Positions 16,190-23,899 of a stretch of 64,000 nt of DNA are shown in pieces. The stretch's first letter is position 1; each line of letters opens with the position of its first letter. Source of the DNA: Acidobacteriota bacterium (GTDB lineage: Bacteria > Acidobacteriota > Vicinamibacteria > Vicinamibacterales > UBA8438); contig VXRJ01000016.1 of the NCBI GenBank assembly GCA_009838525.1, forward strand, positions 62,001 to 126,000, read 5' to 3'. The notes below the pieces were generated by a model. It saw nothing but the letters and a program-made list of their open reading frames with translations, was not told the DNA's origin and did no database searches. The position numbers and the translations under genes are program-made.

Positions 16190-17740
16190 TCAGTGCGTGT
16201 GGCCATGCGCGGGAACCTGCGGCGAGAGAGCCGCGAGCCGGATCAGCGGCGCGCCGCGGACGACGATCCGTTCACCCGGCGCCACGTCTCCCGCCACCTG
16301 CACCGCGCCCCCCTCACGGTTGCCCAGTGTGACCGGCCGGCGTGCGAAGGATTCGCCTCCCGCCTGAACGAAGATGACGGGCTGGCCGGCGTCGTCGACG
16401 ACGGCGCTCTCGGGTACCGTCACCGTTTCGGTCGCCGCCGACAGGAAGAGGCGCAGTTCGACCGCCTGGCCGATGGCGATCCGCGGATCCGGGTCGCGCA
16501 ACTCGTACGTGATCGGGACGGTGCGGGCCACCGGATCGAGAACGCGACCGACCGCTACGAGCCGGTCGAGAGGAACCGGCGCGCCGAGACCCGGCACGTC
16601 GACTTCGGCGCCCGCGAGGTCGGCGATCCGGGGAAGGGCGGCTTCCGGAACCGAGCCCACCACATGCACCCGATCGACCGCCACCAACTGGAACAAACGC
16701 GTAGCCGCCTCGACGCTCGCGCCCGGGGTGGCATCCGAGAACGCCACGACTCCGGCAATCGGCGCGCGCAGCACGAAGCGGACGTCGCTTGCCCCGTTGC
16801 CCTGACCGGTCCGCGTTGCGTCGAGCTGGGCGAGATGGGCTTCCGCCGCATGGAGCCGCGCCTCCGCCGTCTCCTCGGCGACCCGGGCCTCAAACTGCCG
16901 GCGCTCCGGCACGGCCCCCGCTTCCACCAGGCGATCCACGCGCGCGCGCGTGGCGCGGCTCAACTCGAGCACGCTTCGCGCCTCCGCCACGTCCAGCTCC
17001 AGCGCCGGCCGATCTTCGCCGTGCCCGCTGTGCGGGATCACCTCCGCCAGCGTGTCGCCCCGCGCTACGAGGGATCCGATCGGCAGTAGCGGCAACTCCT
17101 CTGCCAGCCGGCCCGCTACCGGCATCGTCACGTCCGCGCGTCCGCCCGTACGTGGCGCGATCTCGGCCGCAATCGCCAGACTGTCGGCCACCGGGCGCAC
17201 CTCGGCGGACGCAGTCGCGAAATCAAGCGTCCATTGCTGTTCCTTCAGGAACGGGATCGTGCCGGCGTCGTCGCCGGCGGCAGCGGAGGCGCCAGCGGCG
17301 GCATCCAGCGAGCCGTGCACCGTCACGCTCCCCAGGCGATGCCGATCGGCGAGGCCCGGCGCGTCGAGCCGGATCTCCAGGTCGTAGGTCCCCGCCACCG
17401 GCGGCGTGACGTCGACGCCAAAGATCCCGGGCCGGCCGGGCGCGTCGGCGGTGAACATCTCGTCACCAGCGCCGCTCAACACGACGGCGGCGCGGCCCGT
17501 CCGGACCGGTTCGAACGTGACGAGGTCGGTCAGGTGTATCGCGAAGCGGCTCGTCTCGCCAGCCACGAGCACCGGGTACTCGACGAACAGCTCGGTACGG
17601 TCGGTCCAGCGCGTCTCGACGACGGCTGGCCGCTCCTCCGAATCGGCGTCCGGCAGGTCGGCCGGCGCGGCGCCGGGCGCGCTGCATGCGCCGGCAAGAG
17701 CAAGCGCCACGATTCCGGCGGCAATCCGGGTCATCTTCAT
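16190..17740 (-). CDS. RND efflux periplasmic adaptor with N-terminal YtkA/FixH-like domain
   Basis: A 516-residue membrane-fusion protein linking the RND pump to the outer-membrane channel. It has a signal peptide with a lipobox-like end (LALAGAC, Cys 19). Before the adaptor core there is an extra beta-sandwich segment (about residues 50-150, VEYPVLVAGETSRFAIHLTD to YDLEIRLDAPG) resembling YtkA-like domains. The core follows: barrel-sandwich strands (TMPVAGRLAEE), a helical hairpin around RARVDRLVEAGAVPERRQFE, then RAPIAGVVAFSDATPGASV and the beta-barrel. ATG 17740 overlaps the stop of the channel gene by four bases (ATGA). It ends near a His-x-His tail (GHTH). Confidence 0.9.
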   Translation of the reverse strand: MKMTRIAAGIVALALAGACSAPGAAPADLPDADSEERPAVVETRWTDRTELFVEYPVLVAGETSRFAIHLTDLVTFEPVRTGRAAVVLSGAGDEMFTADAPGRPGIFGVDVTPPVAGTYDLEIRLDAPGLADRHRLGSVTVHGSLDAAAGASAAAGDDAGTIPFLKEQQWTLDFATASAEVRPVADSLAIAAEIAPRTGGRADVTMPVAGRLAEELPLLPIGSLVARGDTLAEVIPHSGHGEDRPALELDVAEARSVLELSRATRARVDRLVEAGAVPERRQFEARVAEETAEARLHAAEAHLAQLDATRTGQGNGASDVRFVLRAPIAGVVAFSDATPGASVEAATRLFQLVAVDRVHVVGSVPEAALPRIADLAGAEVDVPGLGAPVPLDRLVAVGRVLDPVARTVPITYELRDPDPRIAIGQAVELRLFLSAATETVTVPESAVVDDAGQPVIFVQAGGESFARRPVTLGNREGGAVQVAGDVAPGERIVVRGAPLIRLAALSPQVPAHGHTH

Positions 17741-18996
17741 GGGCTCGGTGTCTCCCCCGCCGCCCGGTCCAGCTCGATCATCGCCCGCCGCGCGGCGGCG
17801 AGCAACTCCAGCTCGCGCAGAACCGCGCCCAGCGTGACGCGATGCGCATCGAGCAACTCCAGCACACCATACTCCCCTTCTTCGTACGCTGCCTGCGCGA
17901 TCGACGCCAGCTCCGCCGCCGGCTCGACCGATGTGGCCCGGTACTCGTCCGCAAGCGCGGAATAGCGGCTCGCCGCGGTCCGGGCCACGCGCACTTCCCG
18001 TTCGATCCGGCCGCGCAGTACGTGGCGCTCCGCCTCGAGCCGCGCGCGCGCCGCTTCGGCCCGCGCCGCCTGCAACTGCCCGCGGTTGAAGACGGGAACG
18101 CCCACCGTTGCGGTTAGCGCATAGCCGGCGTCGGCGCCGATCAGAGCATTGCCGCTCCGCTTCAGGCCGGCCGTCACCGCCGCCCCGGGAAGGCGCAGCC
18201 GCTCGGCCGCGCGCCGTTCGATCACCCATCGCGCCTCGCGCGACACCAACGCCCGGTAGTCGGCCCGCTGTTCCAGCGCTCGAGGCAGCAGCGTTTCCAG
18301 GCTCTCCGCCGCCGCTCCGGCCTCGAGGTCCGCAAGCCGGCCGGCCGCGACGAGTCCTTCCGGATCGGATCCGGGTGCGAAAAACGCGGTGAGGCGCGCC
18401 TGTGCGGCCAGTCGTCCGATGCCCGCGATTGCCAGATCCGCTTCTACATCGGCCACCTCGCGTTCCGCCCGTTGCCGGTCGAAGCGCGACCCTTCGCCCT
18501 CCTGCTCGCGGACCCGCAGCAGCTCGACCAGACGCCGCAGCTCCGAGAGGCCGGCATTGGTCGCCACCGTCCGCTCCTGCGCCAGCAACAGCTCCGTGAA
18601 GGCCAGACGAAGCGACGCCTCGAAATCGAGCAGGTCGGCGTCGGCCTGGGCGCCCGCCGCCTCGGCCGCGCGGCCCGCCGCCGCCCCGAACAACCCGGTC
18701 CGCCCGCGCAGCGGGAGCTCCTGCGAAACCAGCAGGAAGTCGTCCCGGTTGCCGGCGGCATCCTCGCGCGTGTAACTGACCGTCGGGTTGGCGGGCAGAC
18801 TTCGTTCGCGGGCGTCCGCCTCCACCTCGCGGACGCCCAACCGGAGCGCGCGCACTGCCGGATGCTCCTGGCGCATGCGCGCGATCGCGTCCGCCTCGGT
18901 CAGCGTCTGCGCCGCAACCGGATGCGGCGTGACGGCGGCCAGCGCCGCCGCACCGGCAACCCCTGCTATCGCCCTCCACTGTCGCCAATGGTTCAT
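17737..18996 (-). CDS. TolC-family outer-membrane efflux channel
   Basis: A 419-residue protein with a signal peptide (to VAAQ, about residue 30) and two homologous coiled-coil halves characteristic of CusC/CzcC/TolC channels: EADAIARMRQEHPAVRAL opens the first and ARARLEAERHVLRGRIEREV lies in the second. It provides the outer-membrane exit duct for the RND pump. ATG 18996 forms ATGA with the upstream PIN-toxin stop at 18993-18995, so this channel is the first pump gene translated after the toxin. No intergenic space for a separate promoter exists on either side within this operon. Confidence 0.9.
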   Translation of the reverse strand: MNHWRQWRAIAGVAGAAALAAVTPHPVAAQTLTEADAIARMRQEHPAVRALRLGVREVEADARERSLPANPTVSYTREDAAGNRDDFLLVSQELPLRGRTGLFGAAAGRAAEAAGAQADADLLDFEASLRLAFTELLLAQERTVATNAGLSELRRLVELLRVREQEGEGSRFDRQRAEREVADVEADLAIAGIGRLAAQARLTAFFAPGSDPEGLVAAGRLADLEAGAAAESLETLLPRALEQRADYRALVSREARWVIERRAAERLRLPGAAVTAGLKRSGNALIGADAGYALTATVGVPVFNRGQLQAARAEAARARLEAERHVLRGRIEREVRVARTAASRYSALADEYRATSVEPAAELASIAQAAYEEGEYGVLELLDAHRVTLGAVLRELELLAAARRAMIELDRAAGETPSP

Positions 18997-19427
18997 TGCT
19001 GTGCTCCCAGATGCTCGACCGCGACTCCCGTGAAGCGGTGGAAGTCGCGATCCTCCGTGATCAGTGTCTGCACTCCCGCTTCCCGGCAGAGCGCGACGAT
19101 TTGGGCATCGAACGCCAGATTGCCGATTGCGTTGCCCTCCTGGACCGCGGCCAGGAACAACTCCTGGAAGCGAGGCCCGGGTGTCAACACGTCCAGACTG
19201 GGAGATGCGAGGATCCGCCGCAGCGACTCGCACGCTTCCGGTGCGGTCAGCGGATCGACTATCCGGGGATGCGTGACGACCCGGAGAAACTCCGCCAGAC
19301 AGACGACCGGTATACCCCAACGGACGTAGCCCTCAGCCAGACCGGTCAAGCGTTGGCGCGCTGCCGCATGCCGACGTTCGCGGCGCCGGTGCGCGTACAC
19401 CAGGATGTTCGTGTCAACTGCGACCAA
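18993..19427 (-). CDS. VapC-type PIN-domain toxin heading the RND efflux operon
   Basis: A 144-residue PIN ribonuclease. VAVDTNILVYAHR at the N-terminus provides the first catalytic Asp, CLAEFLRVV the conserved Glu, and NLAFDAQIVALCREAG with TLITEDRDFHRF the C-terminal acidic cluster. The start is TTG at 19427, placed directly before the first PIN strand and overlapping the antitoxin stop by 14 bases; upstream residues in this frame would only re-read the antitoxin. Its stop overlaps the TolC-family ATG. Expected activity is site-specific cleavage of RNA when the partner antitoxin is lost. Confidence 0.83.
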   Translation of the reverse strand: MVAVDTNILVYAHRRRERRHAAARQRLTGLAEGYVRWGIPVVCLAEFLRVVTHPRIVDPLTAPEACESLRRILASPSLDVLTPGPRFQELFLAAVQEGNAIGNLAFDAQIVALCREAGVQTLITEDRDFHRFTGVAVEHLGAQQ

Positions 19428-19671
19428 CCCGATCCTCCCCCCTCTCCATCCACTCGTACAAGGCATCCCGGTCATCGAGATTCACGCCGGGAGTCGGGCT
19501 CCCTTCGGAAATGATCAGTTCGAGACGGTACGGCTCGCGCGGTTCGGGTTGGTTCCGCAGGTACTGCCGCACCGCCCGTTCGACCAGTCGCGTGAGCGTC
19601 TCGCCGTCTCGCGCGGCGCGCGCCTTGGCTTCACGGAACAGGTGATCATCGAGCGCCAGCGTGGTACGCAT
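19414..19671 (-). CDS. VapB-type antitoxin
   Basis: An 85-residue antitoxin: MRTTLALDDHLFREAKARAA is the ribbon and first helix typical of VapB/Arc proteins, followed by GETLTRLVERAVRQYL as the second helix. The tail is rich in Pro and Glu (NQPEPREPYRLELI) and ends with acidic DDRDALYEWMERGED, suited to block a PIN active site. ATG 19671 lies 7 bases after a promoter-like -10 box, so the message may start at the start codon. First gene of the predicted unit antitoxin-PIN-tolC-adaptor-RND. Confidence 0.82.
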   Translation of the reverse strand: MRTTLALDDHLFREAKARAARDGETLTRLVERAVRQYLRNQPEPREPYRLELIISEGSPTPGVNLDDRDALYEWMERGEDRVGRS

Positions 19672-19678
19672 ACATATA

Positions 19679-19707
19679 TCTGTAGCTGTTGTGCATAAGT
19701 CTGTCAA
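19679..19707 (-). promoter_or_regulatory. predicted sigma-70-like promoter for the antitoxin-toxin-RND operon
   Basis: On the minus strand: a perfect TTGACA (19702-19707), a 17-base spacer, and TACAGA (19679-19684), followed by only 7 bases before the antitoxin ATG. It is the only good promoter candidate for the whole 6.6-kb unit because every downstream junction down to the adaptor start is an overlap. Confidence 0.5.
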
Positions 19708-19859
19708 CGATGACGGCGCGGCGTTTAGGGTTGCGCCCGTCAGGCCCGGCGATCTAGAGTCCTCACCGGCGCGACCGCCGTCCCGGGGCGGACGCGCGCT
19801 GGTGATACCGACCACCGGACCCCGGGCACCGCCGGTCCGGAACCACTTCAGGAGAGAAC

Positions 19860-20285
19860 ATGGACAGCAAGGCATCGGCCGTCTGGAAGGGCGGACTCAA
19901 GGACGGCAACGGATCGATCACGAGCGGCAGCGGCACGCTCTCCGATACCGCGTATACGTTCGCGACGCGATTCGAGGGCGCGGCGGGCACGAACCCGGAG
20001 GAACTGATCGCGGCAGCTCACGCGGGTTGTTTCTCGATGGCGCTCTCCGCGGTCCTGGGAAACTCGGGCCTGACCCCGGACCACGTCACGACCAGCGCCA
20101 CGGTGACCCTCGATCCGGTCGAAGGCGGCTTCGCCGTGACGAAGATCCACCTCGACTGCACGGCAAGGGTGCCGGGGGCGAGCCAGGAAGCGTTTGACGA
20201 GGCGGCGAACGGCGCGAAGACCGGCTGTCCGATCTCGAAGCTGATGAACGCCGAGATCACGCTGGACGCGACACTCGAGTCGTAG
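19860..20285 (+). CDS. osmC: OsmC-family peroxiredoxin-like protein
   Basis: A 141-residue cytoplasmic peroxidase that reduces organic hydroperoxides. The two reactive cysteines of the family are in AAHAGCFSMALSAVLGN and TGCPISKLMN. The N-terminal GGLKDGNGSITSGSGTL and TNPEELIAAAHAGC segments match the OsmC rather than the Ohr subfamily. AGGAGA lies 6 bases before the ATG. The 188 bases upstream also carry the divergent antitoxin promoter. A small PDZ protein follows two bases after the stop, suggesting co-transcription. Confidence 0.92.
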   Translation: MDSKASAVWKGGLKDGNGSITSGSGTLSDTAYTFATRFEGAAGTNPEELIAAAHAGCFSMALSAVLGNSGLTPDHVTTSATVTLDPVEGGFAVTKIHLDCTARVPGASQEAFDEAANGAKTGCPISKLMNAEITLDATLES

Positions 20286-20287
20286 CC

Positions 20288-20701
20288 ATGACGCGCGCCG
20301 CGCTGGCCACGGCCGGCGTCGTCCTGGCGCTGGCCGTCACCCCGGCAGCACAGACGGATCGCCCTCCCTTCTATACGTGCGTGGAGGGGACGACGCCGGT
20401 GGAGGCGCCGCTTGTCGGCGTGGAGTTGTGCGACGCCGCGCCGACCGATGCGCTGCTGGCCCGCGCGGTGGAAGACAACCTGCAGGTGGTGAGCGGCGCC
20501 CTGGTGGTTGCGGCCGACCCGGACGGCGTTGGAGCAACCGAGGGCTTGCAGGCGGGCGACGTGATTTACCAGGTGGCAGCCGTCGGTGTCACCACCGCGG
20601 AGGCGGCGGCCGAACGGCTGGAGGCTATCGTCGCGGAACGCGATACGGTGGCGAACTTCCTGCGCGGCGGCCGGCCGTACCGGGTAAAGCTGCGGCGATA
20701 G
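20288..20701 (+). CDS. small secreted PDZ-domain protein
   Basis: A 137-residue protein with a signal peptide (ALATAGVVLALAVTPAAQ). The C-terminal 90 residues look like a single PDZ domain: GALVVAADPDGVGATEGLQAG, then GDVIYQVAAVGVTTAEAAAE, the usual peptide-binding groove and buried Asp turn. There is no protease domain, so it may act as a periplasmic adaptor. It starts two bases after osmC. Function unknown. Confidence 0.72.
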   Translation: MTRAALATAGVVLALAVTPAAQTDRPPFYTCVEGTTPVEAPLVGVELCDAAPTDALLARAVEDNLQVVSGALVVAADPDGVGATEGLQAGDVIYQVAAVGVTTAEAAAERLEAIVAERDTVANFLRGGRPYRVKLRR

Positions 20702-20781
20702 GTTCTACACACGCGTTCAGCCGGGATGCATCGCCCCTCGACTGTAGCGGGGGTTTCACCACGGGCTGCTAAACTGCCGGC

Positions 20782-22158
20782 ATGGGAAGAGTCCGGCCGA
20801 GCCGCAGGAGGTTTCTGGCGTCCGCGGGAGCGTTCCTGGGAGCGGCGCCGTTTCATGCATTGGCGTGCCGCGTCGCCGAGACGGGCGGCACGCCACCCGC
20901 GGCCGAAGCGGGCGCTTCGGTTGTCGGCTACGGGCCGCTCGGCCCGGTGGCCGACGGAACGACCGGTCTGCCCTTGCTTCTCTTGCCCGCCGGCTTCCGC
21001 TACGTGACGTTCGGCTGGACCGGCGACCCGCTGGACGACGGTCTCATAACCCCGCGCGCGCATGACGGGATGGCCGCCTTCCCCACCGCCGGCGGACTGG
21101 TGCGCCTGGTGCGCAACCACGAGTTGCGCGACGGAATCGCGTTCGCGCCACGTCCGCTGTACGACCCGAACGGCGGCGGCGGGACGACGACGCTGGACTT
21201 CGACCCGGCAGCCGGCGAGCTCGTGAGCGCGCACGCCAGCCTGACCGGCACCGCCGTGAACTGCGCGGGCGGACCGACGCCATGGGGATCGTGGCTCACG
21301 TGCGAGGAGACAGTGCTCGGCCCGGGCGGTGATCCCGACTACGAGTCTCCCCACGGCTACATCTTCGAGGTGCCGGCCGACGGAACGGCGGAGGCATCCG
21401 CCGAGCCATATCGCGCGATGGGACGCTTCGTCCACGAGGCAGTTGCCGTGGACCCGGCGACCGGCATCGTCTACGAGACCGAGGACCGGGGGGCCGCCGG
21501 GCTCTACCGCTTCCTGCCGAATCAGTCCGGCAACCTGGCGGCCGGCGGTCGTCTCGAGATGCTGGCGATTGACGGGGCCCCGGACTACGACACGCGGACC
21601 GGCCAGGCGGTCGGGACGTGGCATCCGGTGACCTGGGCGCCGATTGCCGACCCCGATCCCGCTGACATCGACGACGACAGTGTCTACCGCCAGGGCGTCG
21701 CGGGCGGCGGCGCCACGTTCGCGCGGCTTGAGGGCATCTGGCACGGCGGGGGGCGGATCTACATCGTCTCCACGACCGGCGGCGACGCGGACGCGGGCCA
21801 GGTGTGGGAGTACGACCCGGCCGGCGAGCGGATCCGCCTGCTTTTCGAATCGCCCGGGACGGACGTGCTCGACATGCCGGACAACCTCACGGTGAGCCCG
21901 CGCGGCGGCCTCGTGCTGTGCGAGGACGGCGACGCCGACAACTACGTCCGCGGCCTGACCCTCGCCGGCGCGATCTTCCCGTTCGCAAAGAACAACGTCG
22001 TGCTGGACGGCGAACGGAACGGGTTCGCGGGTGATTACCGCCACCGGGAGTTCGCCGGCGCCGTCTACGACCCGGCCGGCGACTGGCTCTTCGTCAACGC
22101 GCAGACCCCGGGAATCACGTTCGCGATCACCGGACCCTGGGGCGCCGGCCCTCTCTGA
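20782..22158 (+). CDS. PhoX-like (DUF839) secreted protein with Tat signal
   Basis: A 458-residue protein resembling the PhoX alkaline phosphatase family of Ca/Fe-dependent beta-propellers. The N-terminus has a twin-arginine signal, RPSRRRFLASAGAF, so it is exported folded. Recognisable PhoX segments are LVRNHELRDG, NCAGGPTPWGSWLTCEETV, PHGYIFEVPADG, MGRFVHEAVAVDPATGIVYE and TEDRGAAGLYRFLPN; the conserved Cys and acidic ligands of the active-site centre are present. Phosphatase activity is a family inference. Followed by two palindromic elements and then a HupE-like gene. Confidence 0.88.
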   Translation: MGRVRPSRRRFLASAGAFLGAAPFHALACRVAETGGTPPAAEAGASVVGYGPLGPVADGTTGLPLLLLPAGFRYVTFGWTGDPLDDGLITPRAHDGMAAFPTAGGLVRLVRNHELRDGIAFAPRPLYDPNGGGGTTTLDFDPAAGELVSAHASLTGTAVNCAGGPTPWGSWLTCEETVLGPGGDPDYESPHGYIFEVPADGTAEASAEPYRAMGRFVHEAVAVDPATGIVYETEDRGAAGLYRFLPNQSGNLAAGGRLEMLAIDGAPDYDTRTGQAVGTWHPVTWAPIADPDPADIDDDSVYRQGVAGGGATFARLEGIWHGGGRIYIVSTTGGDADAGQVWEYDPAGERIRLLFESPGTDVLDMPDNLTVSPRGGLVLCEDGDADNYVRGLTLAGAIFPFAKNNVVLDGERNGFAGDYRHREFAGAVYDPAGDWLFVNAQTPGITFAITGPWGAGPL

Positions 22159-22166
22159 TCTGGTGC

Positions 22167-22221
22167 GCCGGCGTCCACGCCGGCATCGACCGTCGTTCCT
22201 CTTGCCGGCCTGGAGGCCGGC
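22167..22221. repeat. pair of GCCGGC-armed palindromic elements, copies 3 and 4
   Basis: GCCGGCGTCCACGCCGGC (22167-22184, minus orientation) and GCCGGCCTGGAGGCCGGC (22204-22221, plus orientation) lie 19 bases apart and point outward. They fill most of the gap between the PhoX-like and HupE-like genes and together could form a large hairpin. Confidence 0.78.
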
Positions 22222-22256
22222 GAACCGGGCGGGCGGCACGATGGATAATCGGTGGC

Positions 22257-23390
22257 GTGAAACGTCTCGGCGCCGCTCTCCCGCTTGTTTGGCTCCTGCC
22301 CGTAGGCTGGCTCCTGCCCGCCGCGACGGCCGCGGCGCATCCGCTCAGCTTCACTCAGGTAACGCTGACGCTGCAGCCGGAAGGCACCTTCTCGGCGGAT
22401 CTGATCTACGACCTGGACGCCCTGGCGCTGGGCGTGCCGATCGACACCGACGACGCGGAGCTGGCCGCCGCGCTGTCCGGCCTCCCGCCGGATGAGTTCG
22501 AACGGCGCGTCGAGCGGTTACGTAACCTCTTCGAACGGCGGGTCCGCGTCCGGTTCGACGGCGAGCCGGCCCCGTTCGACGTCACGTTCCCCGACTACGG
22601 CACGCCGCGCGCCACGGACGCGGAGATTCCGACCGTGCTCGGTCTGACCGCGCGTCTGACCGGAGAGATTCCGGACGGCGCGTCCAATGTCGGCTTCTTC
22701 GCCTCTCGCGCATTCGGCGAAGTACACCTGACAGTGGTCGACGGCGCCCGCGGCGCCGAAGTCCGGTCCGTCCTCGAGGCGGGCGCCCGGAGCGACCCGT
22801 TCGACCTGACCGCGCCCATCGAGCCGCCCGGCCGCGCCGAGGTGGCGGGTCTCTACGCCCGGCTCGGCTTCATTCACATCGTGCCGGAGGGAACGGATCA
22901 CATCCTCTTCGTGCTCGGCCTGTTCCTGCTGAGCGCGCGGCTGCGCCCGCTCGTCTGGCAGGTCACGGCGTTCACCGTCGCCCACGCGGTAACCCTGACG
23001 CTCGCCGCGTTCGACGTCGTGACCCTGCCGCCCCGCGTCGTCGAACCGCTTATCGCGCTGTCCGTGGCCTACGTCGCCATCGAGAACGTGCTTACCGACC
23101 GCATGACGCGCTGGCGGCCGGCCGTGGTCTTCGGCTTCGGCCTGCTGCACGGCCTCGGCTTCGCCGGCGTGCTGGGCGAGCTGGGACTCCCCGAGGACGA
23201 ACGCCTGCTCGCCCTCCTGTCGTTCAACGCCGGGATCGAAGTGGGACAGCTCGCGGTCATCGCCACCGCGGCGCTCGCGCTCTGGTGGTGGCGGTCGAAG
23301 CCCTGGTACCGCCGGCGCGTGACGGTGCCCGCGTCGCTGGCGATCGCTGCGGTCGGACTGGTCTGGGCGGTCGAGCGCGCCCTGGGATGA
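22257..23390 (+). CDS. HupE/UreJ-family membrane protein
   Basis: A 377-residue protein with a signal peptide and a soluble exported N-terminal half (about residues 25-200, starting AHPLSFTQVTLTL), then a C-terminal membrane half. The HupE/UreJ signature segments are clear: GFIHIVPEGTDHILFVLGLF, VTAFTVAHAVTLTLAAF, and FGFGLLHGLGFAGVLGELGL, each with conserved His residues in helices. HupE and UreJ relatives are associated with nickel or cobalt supply; this longer form with an exported N-domain is common in genomes without hydrogenase. Metal transport is therefore only inferred. It converges on a DUF6787 gene 5 bases away. Confidence 0.85.
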   Translation: MKRLGAALPLVWLLPVGWLLPAATAAAHPLSFTQVTLTLQPEGTFSADLIYDLDALALGVPIDTDDAELAAALSGLPPDEFERRVERLRNLFERRVRVRFDGEPAPFDVTFPDYGTPRATDAEIPTVLGLTARLTGEIPDGASNVGFFASRAFGEVHLTVVDGARGAEVRSVLEAGARSDPFDLTAPIEPPGRAEVAGLYARLGFIHIVPEGTDHILFVLGLFLLSARLRPLVWQVTAFTVAHAVTLTLAAFDVVTLPPRVVEPLIALSVAYVAIENVLTDRMTRWRPAVVFGFGLLHGLGFAGVLGELGLPEDERLLALLSFNAGIEVGQLAVIATAALALWWWRSKPWYRRRVTVPASLAIAAVGLVWAVERALG

Positions 23391-23395
23391 GGGCG

Positions 23396-23716
23396 TCAGG
23401 CGGAAGGTTCGCTCTCGGCGCGGCGCGCGATCAGGCGGCCGATCGCCTTCAGCTTGCTCCAGAAGAAATCGAACTGGCCGAGCAGCGCGCCGTAGCCCAA
23501 CAGCAGGAGCTGGTAGATCGGCAGCATGATCACCAGGTAGATCAACCAGCCGAGCCAACCCGGAGTCCCGGCCGGTAGCAGCCACGCCGTCACTGGTCCC
23601 TTCAGGCCGGCGGTTGTGATGCCGGCGAGAGAGAACGCGGTCAGGATGGCAACGACACCGACGGGGCCAACCCCCCACCGGGATTTCATCCGCTCGACGA
23701 GTCCGGGCCGCGTCAT
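23396..23716 (-). CDS. DUF6787-like small membrane protein
   Basis: A 106-residue protein with two membrane helices. The pattern KSRWGVGPVGVVAILTAFSL near the N-terminus, then LIYLVIMLPIYQLLLLGYGAL and GQFDFFWSKLKAIGR at the end, matches my memory of the DUF6787 family. It starts at ATG 23716, the first in-frame Met before the domain. Function unknown. It is divergent from the quinoprotein-like pair over about 180 bases, which should contain both promoters. Confidence 0.68.
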   Translation of the reverse strand: MTRPGLVERMKSRWGVGPVGVVAILTAFSLAGITTAGLKGPVTAWLLPAGTPGWLGWLIYLVIMLPIYQLLLLGYGALLGQFDFFWSKLKAIGRLIARRAESEPSA

Positions 23717-23899
23717 CAATCGATTGTCGGGCTGCCGGGTTGAGATGGGCCGCGTCGCGCTGCGGTAAACGTCGCCCAGGCGTGCCGGGTCGGATCGTAT
23801 CAGACCGGTCGCGGGCGGTCCTGCGCGGCGGAAGCGCGCGGGGGGCCGCGTGCTAGAATCCGGGTTTCGCGCGGACTCCAATTGAACGAGGGATTGGCA

